Notes: generated from the letters alone by a model not told the origin. A stretch of 64,000 nt of DNA from Streptomyces sp. CGMCC 4.7035 (GCF_031583065.1 NZ_CP134053.1:3534001-3598000), one strand, 5' to 3'; shown: positions 45,444 to 54,608, numbered from the stretch's first letter. A program made the numbers and translations.

Positions 45444-46046
45444 CTACAGGGCTGCCCCTATAGCTGTTACCACCTCAACTGCCGTGTCCCGTCCACCCCT
45501 CCGCATCCCGGCGAACTCCAGGACCTGGTCGGTCACGATGTCCAGGCGGCGTGCGGTACGGGGGTCGGTGCACATGTCGTCCGGTGTGAACTCCGTGTCT
45601 GCCCGGACCACCACCCCCATCGGCACCGCCCACCCCCGCAGCGCCTGCGCCGAGGCCCGCAGGGACGTAAGAGCCGACGCACCCGCGACCTCGTTCCAGG
45701 CCACGCTGACGCAGCCGACCGAGCGGCCGTCCAGGTAGCCGTTGGTGGCGAGGCCCTCCGTGTGGTCGAGGGCGTTCTTCAGGAGGCCGGACATGCCGCC
45801 GTGATAGGTCGGGCTGGAGAGCAGGACGCCGTCTGCCGCGGACAGCGCGGCCAGTAGGCGGCGTTCCGCGGCGCTGGGTGTGCGTGTCTCGGGGTCGTAC
45901 GGCGGCAGCGCCAGTTCCGGGCCGACCAGGGCCGTGACCTCGGCCCCGGCCCGGTGGGCGCGGGCCGCGCAGTACCGCAGGGCGGCCGTGGAGACCGAGC
46001 CGGAGCGCAGCGAGCCGCCGAGTGCGGCGATGCGGATCGGACGCAT
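45444..46046 (-). CDS. NAD(P)H-dependent FMN reductase-like flavodoxin-fold protein
   Basis: The protein has 200 aa; ATG 46046 follows CGGAG. RIAALGGSLRSGSVSTAAL is the phosphate-binding loop, and DGVLLSSPTYHGGMSGLLKNALDH the second FMN motif, as in SsuE/ArsH/ChrR-type NADPH:FMN reductases. It may feed reduced flavin to a cluster oxygenase, or reduce a quinone. It is the last gene of the ten-gene minus-strand operon; 29 bp separate it from the preceding flavoprotein gene. Confidence 0.88.
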   Translation of the reverse strand: MRPIRIAALGGSLRSGSVSTAALRYCAARAHRAGAEVTALVGPELALPPYDPETRTPSAAERRLLAALSAADGVLLSSPTYHGGMSGLLKNALDHTEGLATNGYLDGRSVGCVSVAWNEVAGASALTSLRASAQALRGWAVPMGVVVRADTEFTPDDMCTDPRTARRLDIVTDQVLEFAGMRRGGRDTAVEVVTAIGAAL

Positions 46047-46075
46047 GACAACTCCGAGATGTGTAGTGGGGCTTG

Positions 46076-47341
46076 TTACAGCCGTGCCGCCGCCGCCCGG
46101 GCCGCCTGTGCCGCGCTGAGCACGCAGGCATTGGCGAGCAGGCCCCGCGGGCCGACCCAGTCGCCGGCGACGAAGACGCCAGGGTGGGCGTCGACCGTCA
46201 TGCCGGGTCGGCCCGGGAGGCCGCCGGTGCGGGCCTCGGGTACAGCGGTCATCGTGGTGATACGGGGCAGGAAGCGCTCGTGGACCAGTACCTCGCGCCA
46301 GCCGGGCTGGCACAGGTCGAGCAGGTGGTGGAGCCGTTTGCGCACCTCGGTCGGGCCGAGGCCGGCGCCGTCGTCGTAGCGGGCCAGGTGGAGGACCGCG
46401 CCGCCGGCCGGGGCGAGGTGGGCGGTGCGCGAGAAGACGGAGAGGTACAGCGGTTCGTCGACGCCGATGACGAGCGTGCAGGTTGGGTCGGGCAGCCGGG
46501 TCAGCGCCACGTCCAGGCATGCCGTGTGTAGTGGGCGGCCCGCGTCCAACGGATCGGACTGACCCAAAAATTGACCCACGGCTCGCTGCGACAGGCCCGC
46601 CAGTACCACCGAGCGGGTTCGGATTCCCTGACCGTCCGCCGTGGTGATCCGTGGCCGCTCGCCGCCCTCGACCCCGGTCACCCGGGTGCCCGTGCGCAGC
46701 CGTACGCCCAGTGCGCGGGCGCGTGCCAGCAGTGCGTCGATGAGCGTGCGCCAGCCTCCGTCGACGTAGCCCACGCCGCGCCGTACCTCGGCGAAGTGGG
46801 TGGCCAGGGCGTTCGCGTCGATCATTTCGGGGCGGCCGGTGTAGGTGCTGATGCGCAGCAGGGCGAAGGCGGCCTCGCGGGCGCGTTCGGTGGGCAGTCG
46901 GTCGGCGAGCCACTCGGCAGCGTCCGTGCCGACCAAGGAGGGGCGGCTGCGGGAGAAGGCCAACAGCCTTGCTACCGCGAGGCGTTCGCGCGGGGAGAGC
47001 AGGCGGGTGCGCAGCAGTGGGCCGGGGGCCGCGTAGCCGGGATGCAGGGTGCCCTCGCGCAGGGCGAGGGCGGTGGTGAGGTCGGGTTCGCGGGCGGGCA
47101 CGCGGACGCCCAGGGCGTGCAGTTGATCCCGTGTGGTGCGGTAGAGGGCGCGGGGGCCGAGGGTGAGCCGAAAGCCGTCGTGGTCCGTGGTGCGGGAACG
47201 GCCGCCCGGCTCGCCGCCCGCCTCGAGCAGCAGGACGCGGCCGGGGCCTGCGGCACCGGCCAGCCGGACGGCGGCCACGAGGCCGGTGAGTCCGGCCCCG
47301 ACGACGACGGCGTCCGCCCGCTTGTCGGCCCGCCCGGTCAT
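46076..47341 (-). CDS. FAD-dependent amine-oxidase/phytoene-desaturase-like oxidoreductase
   Basis: The protein has 421 aa, coupled to the aminotransferase by ATGA. AVVVGAGLTGLVAAVRLAGA, followed by LLLEAGGEPGGRSRTTDHDGFRLTLGP, is the FAD-binding N-terminus of the NAD(P)/FAD amine oxidase fold (protoporphyrinogen oxidase, CrtI-like). GVGYVDGGWRTLIDALLARARALGV in the middle and HPGVFVAGDWVGPRGLLANACVLSAAQAARAA at the C-terminus are the other FAD contacts. It could dehydrogenate an amine or a C-C bond; the coupling to the aminotransferase suggests shared chemistry. Confidence 0.87.
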   Translation of the reverse strand: MTGRADKRADAVVVGAGLTGLVAAVRLAGAAGPGRVLLLEAGGEPGGRSRTTDHDGFRLTLGPRALYRTTRDQLHALGVRVPAREPDLTTALALREGTLHPGYAAPGPLLRTRLLSPRERLAVARLLAFSRSRPSLVGTDAAEWLADRLPTERAREAAFALLRISTYTGRPEMIDANALATHFAEVRRGVGYVDGGWRTLIDALLARARALGVRLRTGTRVTGVEGGERPRITTADGQGIRTRSVVLAGLSQRAVGQFLGQSDPLDAGRPLHTACLDVALTRLPDPTCTLVIGVDEPLYLSVFSRTAHLAPAGGAVLHLARYDDGAGLGPTEVRKRLHHLLDLCQPGWREVLVHERFLPRITTMTAVPEARTGGLPGRPGMTVDAHPGVFVAGDWVGPRGLLANACVLSAAQAARAAAARL

Positions 47342-48837
47342 GCCGCGCCGGCCCCGGGGAGGATGAACGGGAAGCCGTGCCCATCGAGTTCGCGTGCCGA
47401 GTCGGTGACCGCGGTGACCAGCGCGTCCAGGTCTTCGGTGCTGTGCGCGCCGCCCGTGAACAGCATGGGCAGGCTGAGCGTGTAGAAGCCGCGGCGGCGC
47501 AGCATGAGGGTCAGCAGGAAGAACGCGATCGGGTTCACCGCCCCCGCGAACGCGCGGTAGTCGTCGTAGCTCTCCTTCTCCAGGAAGCCGAACGAGCCGA
47601 TGAAGTCGCCGAATCCGACCAGTCGCAGCGGGATGCCGGTCTCGGTACGGAAGGCGGTCAGGCGGTCCTGGACGCGGGCGACCTTGGTGCGGGTCTCGGT
47701 GTAGTACGTGTCGCGCTGTTCGTGCAGCAGGCGCAGGCTCGCGTACGAGGCGGACAGTGCGAGGTGGTTGCCGGCGTGGGTGGTCTGCACGCAGGTCTTG
47801 CGGCCGATGTCGGTCAGCGGCAGGCCGGAGGTCTGGGTGTGGTCGAGCAGCGCCGCCTTCCCGCCCACCGCGGAGAGCGGGAGGCCGAGGCCGCTGAGGA
47901 CCTTGCCATAGGTGTACAGGTCGGCTTCCAGGCCGAAGTACTCGGCGGCGCCGCCGGGGCCGTAGCGGAAGCCAGTCAGCACCTCGTCCAGGATGAACGG
48001 GACGCGCAGGGCACGGCAGCGCTCGGAGACGGCCTTCAGGAGCGGGACGGTGTGTTCGACGAAGGGGAACGAGGAGGAGGCCGCCTCGGTGATCACGCAG
48101 GCCAGTTCGTTCTTGTGACGCTCGATCAGTTCTACCGCCCGTATGGGGTCGTTGGGCAGTACCAGCAGGTCGTGCGGGTCCGCCACCGGGACACCCGTGA
48201 GTGCGGACTGCCGCTCGATGCCGCCGTCGGGGGCGTTGCCGGGGAACGGGGTCGTGGGGTGGCCGTGGTACCAGAAGGCGGTGTTGTGCATGCCGAGGTC
48301 GTGCACGCCGTGCAGGGCGCCCTCGAACTTGGCGACCATCCGGCGGCCGGTGTGCGCACGGGCCAGCCGGATGGCGGCCGCGGTGGCGTCGGTGCCGGAG
48401 TTCAGGAACGCGAACTTCTCGCAGTGCGGGACGAACTCGCCGAGCAGATCGACGAGTTGGGCCTCCACGGGCGTGCAGTAGCCGTTGCCGGTGGTGGTCG
48501 CGAGCTGGTCGCGAACGAACTCCACCACCGCGTCGGGGCTGTGCCCGTGCAGCGCCTGCGCGCCGAAGCCGAGGTGGCAGTCCGTGTAGGCGTTGCCGTC
48601 GACATCGACGATGCGGCTGCCGTGCGCCTCGGTCACCATCAGCGGGAACTGCGGCGAGTGGAAGGGCCAGAAGACATGCGTGGCGGCGTCCCGGGCGCGC
48701 AGCGCCTCGGTGGCGGCGGCCGAGCCCTGCTGGCGTTGGGACAGCTCGGTGAACAGGTCGATGAGCCACTGCTCGGACAGCAGGTCGGCGACCAGCGACT
48801 CGACGGGCGACGCCGGGGGAGCGGCATGTGTCGTCAT
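47338..48837 (-). CDS. class III PLP-dependent aminotransferase (GSA aminomutase-like)
   Basis: The protein has 499 aa from ATG 48837, with GGAG six bases upstream; further in-frame ATG and GTG codons just 5' are alternatives. DVDGNAYTDCHLGFGAQALHGHSP and KFAFLNSGTDATAAAIRLAR (PLP phosphate cup), VPFILDEVLTGFR (Asp284, cofactor pyridine N) and LYTYGKVLSGLGLPLSAVGG (Lys312, Schiff base) are in the right places. Length exceeds classic GSA aminomutase (about 430) because of an N-terminal extension and a central insert. It probably puts an amino group on an aldehyde or ketone of the growing molecule. Confidence 0.92.
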   Translation of the reverse strand: MTTHAAPPASPVESLVADLLSEQWLIDLFTELSQRQQGSAAATEALRARDAATHVFWPFHSPQFPLMVTEAHGSRIVDVDGNAYTDCHLGFGAQALHGHSPDAVVEFVRDQLATTTGNGYCTPVEAQLVDLLGEFVPHCEKFAFLNSGTDATAAAIRLARAHTGRRMVAKFEGALHGVHDLGMHNTAFWYHGHPTTPFPGNAPDGGIERQSALTGVPVADPHDLLVLPNDPIRAVELIERHKNELACVITEAASSSFPFVEHTVPLLKAVSERCRALRVPFILDEVLTGFRYGPGGAAEYFGLEADLYTYGKVLSGLGLPLSAVGGKAALLDHTQTSGLPLTDIGRKTCVQTTHAGNHLALSASYASLRLLHEQRDTYYTETRTKVARVQDRLTAFRTETGIPLRLVGFGDFIGSFGFLEKESYDDYRAFAGAVNPIAFFLLTLMLRRRGFYTLSLPMLFTGGAHSTEDLDALVTAVTDSARELDGHGFPFILPGAGAA

Positions 48838-48864
48838 CATCAACTCCACGATTTCAAAAGGGGT

Positions 48865-49746
48865 TCAGAGCGGCTTGGTCGCGCGGAAGACGCCGTAGCG
48901 CATCACGTCGCGGTCGTACGCCTGCTTCATCAACGGCACGGAGTTGAGGAAGCGGAAGATGTCCATGCCCTTTGCGCGGACCAGCTTCCAGATGACGGAG
49001 GGGTCGCGGACGACCGGCTTGACGATGTCGGTGGACAGCTTCCAGGTGTCCCACACGCGCGGCGACCAGTCGGCCGTCCGGATGTCGGTCAGGCCGAGGT
49101 CGGCGGTGAGCTCGGCGTAGTGCTCCAGGGGCAGCACGTGGGAGATCACGAAGTCGCGGTAGATGCGCTGCAGCAGGCGGGTCTCGGCCGGCGCGAGCCG
49201 GTCGTCGCGGGCGCACCAGGTGGCGACCAGCAGGGTGCCGCCGGGCTTCAGCACCCGTTTGCACTCGGCGAGGAACGCCTTCTTGTCCGGCATGATCTCG
49301 CAGCTCTCCAGCGCCCACACCAGGTCGAAGGTGTCCTCCGGGTAGTCGGTGTGCATGGCGTCGACCAGCCGGAAGGAGGTGAGGTCGGGGACGCCGGCCT
49401 CGGCGGCCTTGGCCTCGGCGCGGGTGATCTGCTCGGCGCTGAGGGTGATGCCGTCCACGGTGCAGCCCAGGCGCTGGGCGAGATACACGGCGGAGGCGCC
49501 GATGCCGCAGCCGGCGTCGAGGACGCGGGCGCCCTCGGTGACCGGGCCGAAGGAGATGAGCTCGTCGACCAGGCGCACCTGGGCGGCGTGCCGACCCGGG
49601 TCGGTCTCGCCCTCGGCCCAGTAGCCATGGTGGATGTGCTCGCCCCACAGGTCCTCGTACAGGTCGATCAGTCCGTCGTAGTGGTCCTTGACCGCTGCGT
49701 GCAGGTCCGGGGTGGACCAGCGCGGTTCGAGTGCGCTCGTCGTCAT
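48865..49746 (-). CDS. SAM-dependent methyltransferase (tocopherol O-MT-like)
   Basis: The protein has 293 aa from ATG 49746, with a second in-frame ATG five codons upstream. DLYEDLWGEHIHHGYW near the N-terminus and ARVLDAGCGIGASAVYLAQRLGCTVDGITLSAEQI (motif I and post-I) fit the gamma-tocopherol/sterol C-methyltransferase group. FDLVWALESCEIMPDKKAFL is motif II and RVLKPGGTLLVATWC motif III. Such enzymes methylate quinol, phenol or lipid-like substrates. It lies 37 bp downstream of the type III PKS gene in the same operon. Confidence 0.9.
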   Translation of the reverse strand: MTTSALEPRWSTPDLHAAVKDHYDGLIDLYEDLWGEHIHHGYWAEGETDPGRHAAQVRLVDELISFGPVTEGARVLDAGCGIGASAVYLAQRLGCTVDGITLSAEQITRAEAKAAEAGVPDLTSFRLVDAMHTDYPEDTFDLVWALESCEIMPDKKAFLAECKRVLKPGGTLLVATWCARDDRLAPAETRLLQRIYRDFVISHVLPLEHYAELTADLGLTDIRTADWSPRVWDTWKLSTDIVKPVVRDPSVIWKLVRAKGMDIFRFLNSVPLMKQAYDRDVMRYGVFRATKPL

Positions 49747-49783
49747 GGCGGGGTTTCCCATCGGCAGGTGAGTCAGGGGTGGG

Positions 49784-50875
49784 TCAGAAGCGGACGAGCG
49801 CCGACTCCATGGTCAGCCCGGGCCCGAACGCCATGAGCACGGCGTGCTCGCCGGGTTCGGGGCGGGACTCGCGCAGGATCCGGTCGAGGATCAGCAGGAT
49901 GGTGGCGGAGGAGCAGTTGCCGTGCTCGGCGAGGACCGCCCGGGACGGGGCCAGCTGCTCGGGCGTGAGGGCGAGCTTCTCGCCGACGAAGTCGATGATC
50001 TTCGGGCCGCCGGGGTGGACACCCCAGTGGCGTACGTCGCCGATGTCCAGGCCGTGCGGGGCGAGCAGCCGCTTCACGAACGCCTCGATGCTCTCGGCGA
50101 GATAGAAGGGGACGTAGGGCGAGAGCGTCATCCGGAACGCCACGTCCTCGATGTGCCAGCTCATCGCGTGCGTGGTCTCGGGGTGGGTCTCGGTGTACGT
50201 GCCGAGGAACACCGGTCCGGGGCCGCCGTCGTCGGCGCCCAGCAGGGTCATGGCGCCGGCGTCCCCGAACAGGGCGTTGACGACGGCCTGTTCGGCCGTG
50301 AACTCGGGGCGCAGATGGACCGAGCACACCTCGGCGGAGCCAGCCAGGACGAGTTCGGCGGGGCGCGCGGCGAGCGCGTCGAAGGCGGTCTTGAGCACGT
50401 TGAAGGCGGCGTTGCAGCCCATGTGCCCGATGAAGGTGCGCCTCAGGTCCTGGCGCAGTCCGAACTCCTTGGCGAGCAGGATGTCCGGGGTGGGCCCGGC
50501 ATATCCGGTGCAGCTGGCCAGCACGAACGTGCCGATCCGGTCTCGGAGTTCGTCCCCTTCGAGCACCCCGCCCACGGTGCGCCGGCTCATGGCGAGGACG
50601 TTCTCCTGCCAGGCCTCCATGCGCGGCTTGATGGGCGGATAGCCGTCGGCGTACGAGGTGCGCGGGTCCCAGGCCATGTGCCGCTGGTACACCCCGGAGC
50701 CTCGGAAGATCTCCTCGGCCTTCGGCACGTCCTTGAACATCTCGCGGTAGTAGTCGTCGAAGGCGCTCTGCTGCGGTACGACGGTCTCGGGCGAGGCGGT
50801 GCGCAGCGCGAGGAGCTTCGCCACCCCGCGGGTGGTCGTACGCCCCGCGGCGGGGGCCTCGGTCAGGGTCGTCAT
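49784..50875 (-). CDS. type III polyketide synthase (chalcone/alkylresorcinol synthase superfamily)
   Basis: The protein has 363 aa from ATG 50875, coupled to the SRPBCC gene by ATGA. The catalytic triad is visible: Cys154 in FIGHMGCNAAFNVLKTA, His287 in WGVHPGGPKIIDFVGEKL and Asn320 in LAEHGNCSSATILLILDRIL. GFGPGL-like AFGPGLTMESALV ends the protein, as in the family. FGDAGAMTLLG replaces the plant FGDGAAA element. It condenses malonyl-CoA units on an acyl starter to pyrones, resorcinols or related rings. With FAAL, ACPs, two methyltransferases and a flavin hydroxylase nearby, a lipid-derived resorcinol or quinone is a fair guess. The neighbouring SRPBCC protein may steer cyclisation. Confidence 0.93.
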   Translation of the reverse strand: MTTLTEAPAAGRTTTRGVAKLLALRTASPETVVPQQSAFDDYYREMFKDVPKAEEIFRGSGVYQRHMAWDPRTSYADGYPPIKPRMEAWQENVLAMSRRTVGGVLEGDELRDRIGTFVLASCTGYAGPTPDILLAKEFGLRQDLRRTFIGHMGCNAAFNVLKTAFDALAARPAELVLAGSAEVCSVHLRPEFTAEQAVVNALFGDAGAMTLLGADDGGPGPVFLGTYTETHPETTHAMSWHIEDVAFRMTLSPYVPFYLAESIEAFVKRLLAPHGLDIGDVRHWGVHPGGPKIIDFVGEKLALTPEQLAPSRAVLAEHGNCSSATILLILDRILRESRPEPGEHAVLMAFGPGLTMESALVRF

Positions 50876-51345
50876 ACCGTCGCCCCCGACTCGACCCGTT
50901 CCTTGACGGCGGCGAGGAAGCCCTCGGTGACCTGATCGCTTTGCTGCCGGGCGAAGGGCTCGACGAGCGGCAGGACGACGGGCGCGATGTCCACGTCGGC
51001 CTCGGAGCGGGTGTCGATCTCCAGGTAGGTGGTGCCGGTCGCGTTGCCAGGGGAGGTGCGGAACACGCCCCAGGAACGGAAGTTGTGCTCGCCGACCGGC
51101 TCCCAACGGATGGCGGCCGGGTCGGTGGTGTCGAACCTCGTCCGATGGTCGGGGGTGTGGCTGACGGCACCGTTGGAGATGGTGGCCAGCACGTAGTGGT
51201 AGACGTCGTCGCCCTCGGCGGTGAGGCTTTCCACCCCGGGCATCAGCAGGCCGCAGCCCACGACGTCGAGCAACAGCGCGCGCACGGCGGCCGGTTCGGC
51301 CTTCACCTCGATGCCGGCCACGCTGGCGGAGCGTATGGAGACCAT
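50872..51345 (-). CDS. SRPBCC-fold protein (putative polyketide cyclase/aromatase)
   Basis: The protein has 157 aa. SIRSASVAGIEVKAEPAAVRALLLDVVGCGLLMPGVESLTAEG is the N-terminal strand-helix of the START/Bet v1-like fold, and the C-terminal long helix VEPFARQQSDQVTEGFLAAVKERVES closes it. The pocket binds hydrophobic ligands. It is directly coupled to the type III PKS gene (ATGA), which favours a role in folding or cyclising the polyketide product. Two further SRPBCC proteins are encoded in the cluster. Confidence 0.82.
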   Translation of the reverse strand: MVSIRSASVAGIEVKAEPAAVRALLLDVVGCGLLMPGVESLTAEGDDVYHYVLATISNGAVSHTPDHRTRFDTTDPAAIRWEPVGEHNFRSWGVFRTSPGNATGTTYLEIDTRSEADVDIAPVVLPLVEPFARQQSDQVTEGFLAAVKERVESGATV

Positions 51346-51383
51346 GGCTGTCCTGTCCTTCGGGGAGGTGCTGGGGAGGCACT

Positions 51384-52199
51384 TCAGGAGGCGCTGAGCT
51401 TGGTGGCGTGGCCGATGTAGCTGGCCGACCGGTCGCCGGTGAGGGCGAACGTGCCGAGCCTGCGGTGGAGCAGCAGCCCGGGCAGCAGGGACGGCAGTGA
51501 GCGGACGGGGCCGAGGCCGTGGGTCTCATCGAGGACCAGGCCGGCGTCGTAGAGCAGTCCGCGCAGCTCGTTCGGCCGGATGAACATCTTCCAGTTGTGC
51601 GTGCCCGGCTTGATGACGCCGAGCAGCTTCTCGGCCACCAGGATGAGCAGCAGGTAGCTGCGCAGGGTGCGGTTGACGGTGTCGAAGAGGAGCACCCCGC
51701 CGGGCACCAGCAGCCGGTCGATCTCGGCCAGCGCCGCGGGCAGGTCGTGGAAGTGCTCCAGGACGTCGGAGGCGACGACGGCCTCCGCGCAGCCGTCCGG
51801 CAGTCCGGTGCCGTAGGCGGAGCCGACCAGGTAGTCCACCTCGACGCCGGAGACCGCCGCGTGCCGGCGGGCGGCGGCTACGGTGCCGGCCGACAGGTCG
51901 ATGCCGGTGACGCGGTAGCCGCGGGCGGCGAGGTTCTCGGAGACCAGGCCGCCGCCGCAGCCCAGGTCGACGACGTGGATCGCGTTGGCGGGGCGGTCCG
52001 GGTATCGGGCCTTGAGGACGCGGTCGAAGTAGCCGGTGCGGGCCGGGTTCATCTCGTGCAGGGCGCGCAGCGGGCCCTCGGTGTTCCACCAGTCGTCGCC
52101 GACCTCGTCGTAGTACTCGTTGTCGATCGTGACCTGGTTCGGGTCCAGCGTGCCGGCCCGGCCGGGCTTCGTGCGGCCGGGGGTAGTTGAGGTTGCCAT
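51384..52199 (-). CDS. UbiG-type SAM-dependent O-methyltransferase
   Basis: The protein has 271 aa; ATG 52199 overlaps the stop of the preceding gene (TGATG), with a GAGGTGGG SD. DNEYYDEVGDDWWNTEGPLRALHEMNPARTGYF is the characteristic N-terminus of UbiG (3-demethylubiquinol O-methyltransferase), followed by HVVDLGCGGGLVSENLAARGYRVTGIDLS (motif I), AVVASDVLEHFHDLPAAL (motif II) and LLVPGGVLLFDTVNRT (motif III). UbiG methylates phenolic hydroxyls of polyprenyl quinols; in this operon it may methylate a hydroxyl on the type III PKS product. Confidence 0.92.
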   Translation of the reverse strand: MATSTTPGRTKPGRAGTLDPNQVTIDNEYYDEVGDDWWNTEGPLRALHEMNPARTGYFDRVLKARYPDRPANAIHVVDLGCGGGLVSENLAARGYRVTGIDLSAGTVAAARRHAAVSGVEVDYLVGSAYGTGLPDGCAEAVVASDVLEHFHDLPAALAEIDRLLVPGGVLLFDTVNRTLRSYLLLILVAEKLLGVIKPGTHNWKMFIRPNELRGLLYDAGLVLDETHGLGPVRSLPSLLPGLLLHRRLGTFALTGDRSASYIGHATKLSAS

Positions 52200-53410
52200 C
52201 ACACCCACCTCGGGGTCTCGACCGGGCTGATGCCCAGGGTGGCCTTGCCGATGAACTCGCGGGCCATGTCATTGGTGAAGGGCAGCAGGGGGCCCGCCTT
52301 GACGTCCCGCCAGATCTGGCCGATGCGGGAGCCGTCCCGGATGCCGGAGCCGCCGATGACCTCGAAGGCGGTGGCGACGACGTGCTCGGCCTCGTTGGTG
52401 ATGTGGTACTTCGGTATGCAGGTGTCGGCGACGAAGGCGGGCAGGTCCTCGCCGGGGTCGACGTGCCGGGTGGCATACTCGATGAGCAGGGCGTCCATGG
52501 TGGCCAGGGACGACCGCATCCGGGCGACCGCGAACTGGATGCCGGGCAGCCGCGCGAGGTCGGCGACCGCGGTCGTGGACCGGCCCCGGGTGCGCTCGAC
52601 CGCCAGCTCGTACGCCCGCTCGGCCAGCCCCAGGAAGACGGCCGCGAAGCAGTAGTGGCCCCACTGCTGACGGGCCATGACAAACAGCGGGGTCAGCCCG
52701 TCGGGGAAGACGGAGTCCTCGGCGTCGACGGGCAGCGAATCGAGCTTCAGCGAGTGGGAGCCGGTCATCGGCAGCGCGAAGCCGCTCCAGCGGGAGACCA
52801 CGTCGACGCCCTGCCGGGGCTTCTCGACGAAGAACGCCGCGAGGTTGAAAGGGGGTTCGAGGTGGGCGTCGTCCAGGCCGGCGGTGACGACCAGGTGGGT
52901 GGCGGCGTCGAACCCGGTCGCGAAGTGCTTCAGCCCGTCCAGGACGAACCCCTCGGGCGTACGGCGGGCGACGGTGGACGGCCGCACCCAGTTGCCGCCG
53001 GAGCCCTCGTCGGTGAACGGGCCGACCACGAACGCCCCGTCCCGCACCGCGCCGAACATCCGCTCGCGCACGGCCACACCGAGGTCGCTGCGCATCGAGC
53101 CGGTCAGCACGGCGTGGATGGCGAGGGTGAACGCGGTGGAGCCGCAGCCGCCGGCGATGATCCGCAGCAGCCGTGTGTTCTCCTCCAGGGTGGCCTCGAG
53201 ACCGCCCAGCTCGCGCGGGACGTTGACGGCGGTGATCCCGGCCTCGACGAGGTCGCGGATGTTCTCGGCGACGAACTCGCCGGAGTCGTACGCCTTCTGG
53301 GACCGTTCCTCGAACCGCGTGGCCAGTTCGCGCGCGGTCTGCTGCAACTCGGCCCAGCGCGCGGCCCGTTCGGCGTCCGTGCCCAGGGCCTCCGTGACAG
53401 TGGTGGACAT
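52199..53410 (-). CDS. acyl-CoA dehydrogenase-fold flavoprotein 1
   Basis: The protein has 403 aa. The three-domain ACAD layout is apparent: helical N-domain (VNVPRELGGLEATLEENTRLLRIIA), beta domain with GPFTDEGSGGNWVRPSTVARRTPEG and TGSHSLKLDSLPV, and C-terminal four-helix domain (AEHVVATAFEVIGGSGIRDGSRIGQIWRDVKAGPLLPFTNDMAREFIG). The usual catalytic Glu motif (YEGT after the GG element) is absent and is replaced by PFTND. This is also seen in ACAD-like monooxygenases and in pathway-specific dehydrogenases. It may oxidise a carrier-bound acyl chain or hydroxylate a substrate. Confidence 0.87.
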   Translation of the reverse strand: MSTTVTEALGTDAERAARWAELQQTARELATRFEERSQKAYDSGEFVAENIRDLVEAGITAVNVPRELGGLEATLEENTRLLRIIAGGCGSTAFTLAIHAVLTGSMRSDLGVAVRERMFGAVRDGAFVVGPFTDEGSGGNWVRPSTVARRTPEGFVLDGLKHFATGFDAATHLVVTAGLDDAHLEPPFNLAAFFVEKPRQGVDVVSRWSGFALPMTGSHSLKLDSLPVDAEDSVFPDGLTPLFVMARQQWGHYCFAAVFLGLAERAYELAVERTRGRSTTAVADLARLPGIQFAVARMRSSLATMDALLIEYATRHVDPGEDLPAFVADTCIPKYHITNEAEHVVATAFEVIGGSGIRDGSRIGQIWRDVKAGPLLPFTNDMAREFIGKATLGISPVETPRWV

Positions 53411-53417
53411 GATGGGC

Positions 53418-54608
53418 TCAGCCCTCCCAGCGGGGTTCGGCGAAGACCGGCACTCCGAGCGCGTGCTTGCCCGCCCACTCGGCGGTCACGTCGGAGTTCG
53501 GCGGGACGAGCAGCCCGGCCACCACGTCCCGGTAGGCGCGCTGCAGCGGGTGCGCGGACAACAGGGCGGAGCCGCCCTGGACCTGCATCGCCAGCACGAC
53601 CACCTCGTGGGCCAGGCGGCACACGCTGTTCTTCATCACGCTCATCTCGATGTAGTGGCCCAGCGGGTCCGCGGCGATCTCGGTGTCGTGCTCGGCGCGT
53701 ACGGCCTGGTAGAGGTGGGCCTCGGCGGCGGCGAGCCGGGTCCTCATCTCGGCGACCCTGAACTGGACGCCGGGCAGGTGGGCCACGGTCCGGTCCAGCA
53801 CGTGCAGGGTGCGGCCGCGCTGTTCCCGTACGACCTGCTCCAGGGCGCCGCGGGCGATGCCGAGGAAGACGGAGGCGAAGCTGCACCAGGCCCAGTGCAC
53901 GCCCTGCATGAACATCAGCGGCAGCGCGCCGGGCCGTCCGATCATGTACTCCTCGGCGACGAACAGGTCCTCCAGGAGCAGCGAGTGGCTGCCGGTGGCA
54001 CGCATGCCGGCCGCGTCCCACTCGGCGGTGACGCGGACACCCCGCTCCGGCTTCGGCACGAGGAAGCCGACGGGCTCGGGCAGCCCCCGGTCGTCGGTGC
54101 GGGCGGCGGAGAGGAAGAGCAGGTCGGCGGCGGGGAAGCCGGTGAAGAACCCCTTGCGCCCGTTGAGGAGATAACCGCCCTCGACCGGTTGGGCCTTGGT
54201 GGTGGGATGCCACCAGTTGCCGCCGACCCCGGGCTCGCTGAAGCCACCGGCGATGACGGATCCGCGCTGCGCGATGGCCTCGTAGGCCCGCTCGGCGGCG
54301 GGCCCGCCGATCCCGGCGATCATCGCGATCCCGTGCACATGCATGTTGACGGCGAAGGCGGTGCTCGCACAGCCGGTGGCCAACGTCTCCTGCGCCCGGC
54401 ACAGCTCCTCCAGCCCCGCTCCACCGCCGCCGTACTCGCGCGGCACGGTCATCGCGGTGTAGCCGGAGGCGACCAGCTCGCGGACGTTCTCGTGCGGGAA
54501 ACTACCCGCCGCGTCGTGCTCTGCCGCCCGGCCGGCGAACCGCTCGGCCAACTCGGCGGCGAGCGCGACGTAGTCGGTGCGCGCCGGCGCGCCCTGGGTG
54601 AGGGTCAT
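53418..54608 (-). CDS. acyl-CoA dehydrogenase-fold flavoprotein 2
   Basis: The protein has 396 aa, coupled to the ACP gene by ATGA (54605-54608). It is a paralog of flavoprotein 1 seven bases downstream. TVPREYGGGGAGLEELCRAQETLATGCASTAFAVNMH, SEPGVGGNWWHPTTKAQPVEGG, TGSHSLLLEDLFV and VLAMQVQGGSALLSAHPLQRAYRDVVAGLLVPPNSD mark the ACAD domains. As in its sister, the canonical YEGT Glu is missing, here PPNSD. Two tandem copies next to an ACP suggest action on an ACP-bound substrate; they may form a heteromer. Confidence 0.87.
   Translation of the reverse strand: MTLTQGAPARTDYVALAAELAERFAGRAAEHDAAGSFPHENVRELVASGYTAMTVPREYGGGGAGLEELCRAQETLATGCASTAFAVNMHVHGIAMIAGIGGPAAERAYEAIAQRGSVIAGGFSEPGVGGNWWHPTTKAQPVEGGYLLNGRKGFFTGFPAADLLFLSAARTDDRGLPEPVGFLVPKPERGVRVTAEWDAAGMRATGSHSLLLEDLFVAEEYMIGRPGALPLMFMQGVHWAWCSFASVFLGIARGALEQVVREQRGRTLHVLDRTVAHLPGVQFRVAEMRTRLAAAEAHLYQAVRAEHDTEIAADPLGHYIEMSVMKNSVCRLAHEVVVLAMQVQGGSALLSAHPLQRAYRDVVAGLLVPPNSDVTAEWAGKHALGVPVFAEPRWEG

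Noticed and set aside
46076..48769. An 897-codon minus-strand frame covering the FAD protein and continuing upstream
   Set aside because: Only the last 421 codons match a protein family. The upstream part is a shifted frame of the aminotransferase gene, whose stop overlaps the true ATG.
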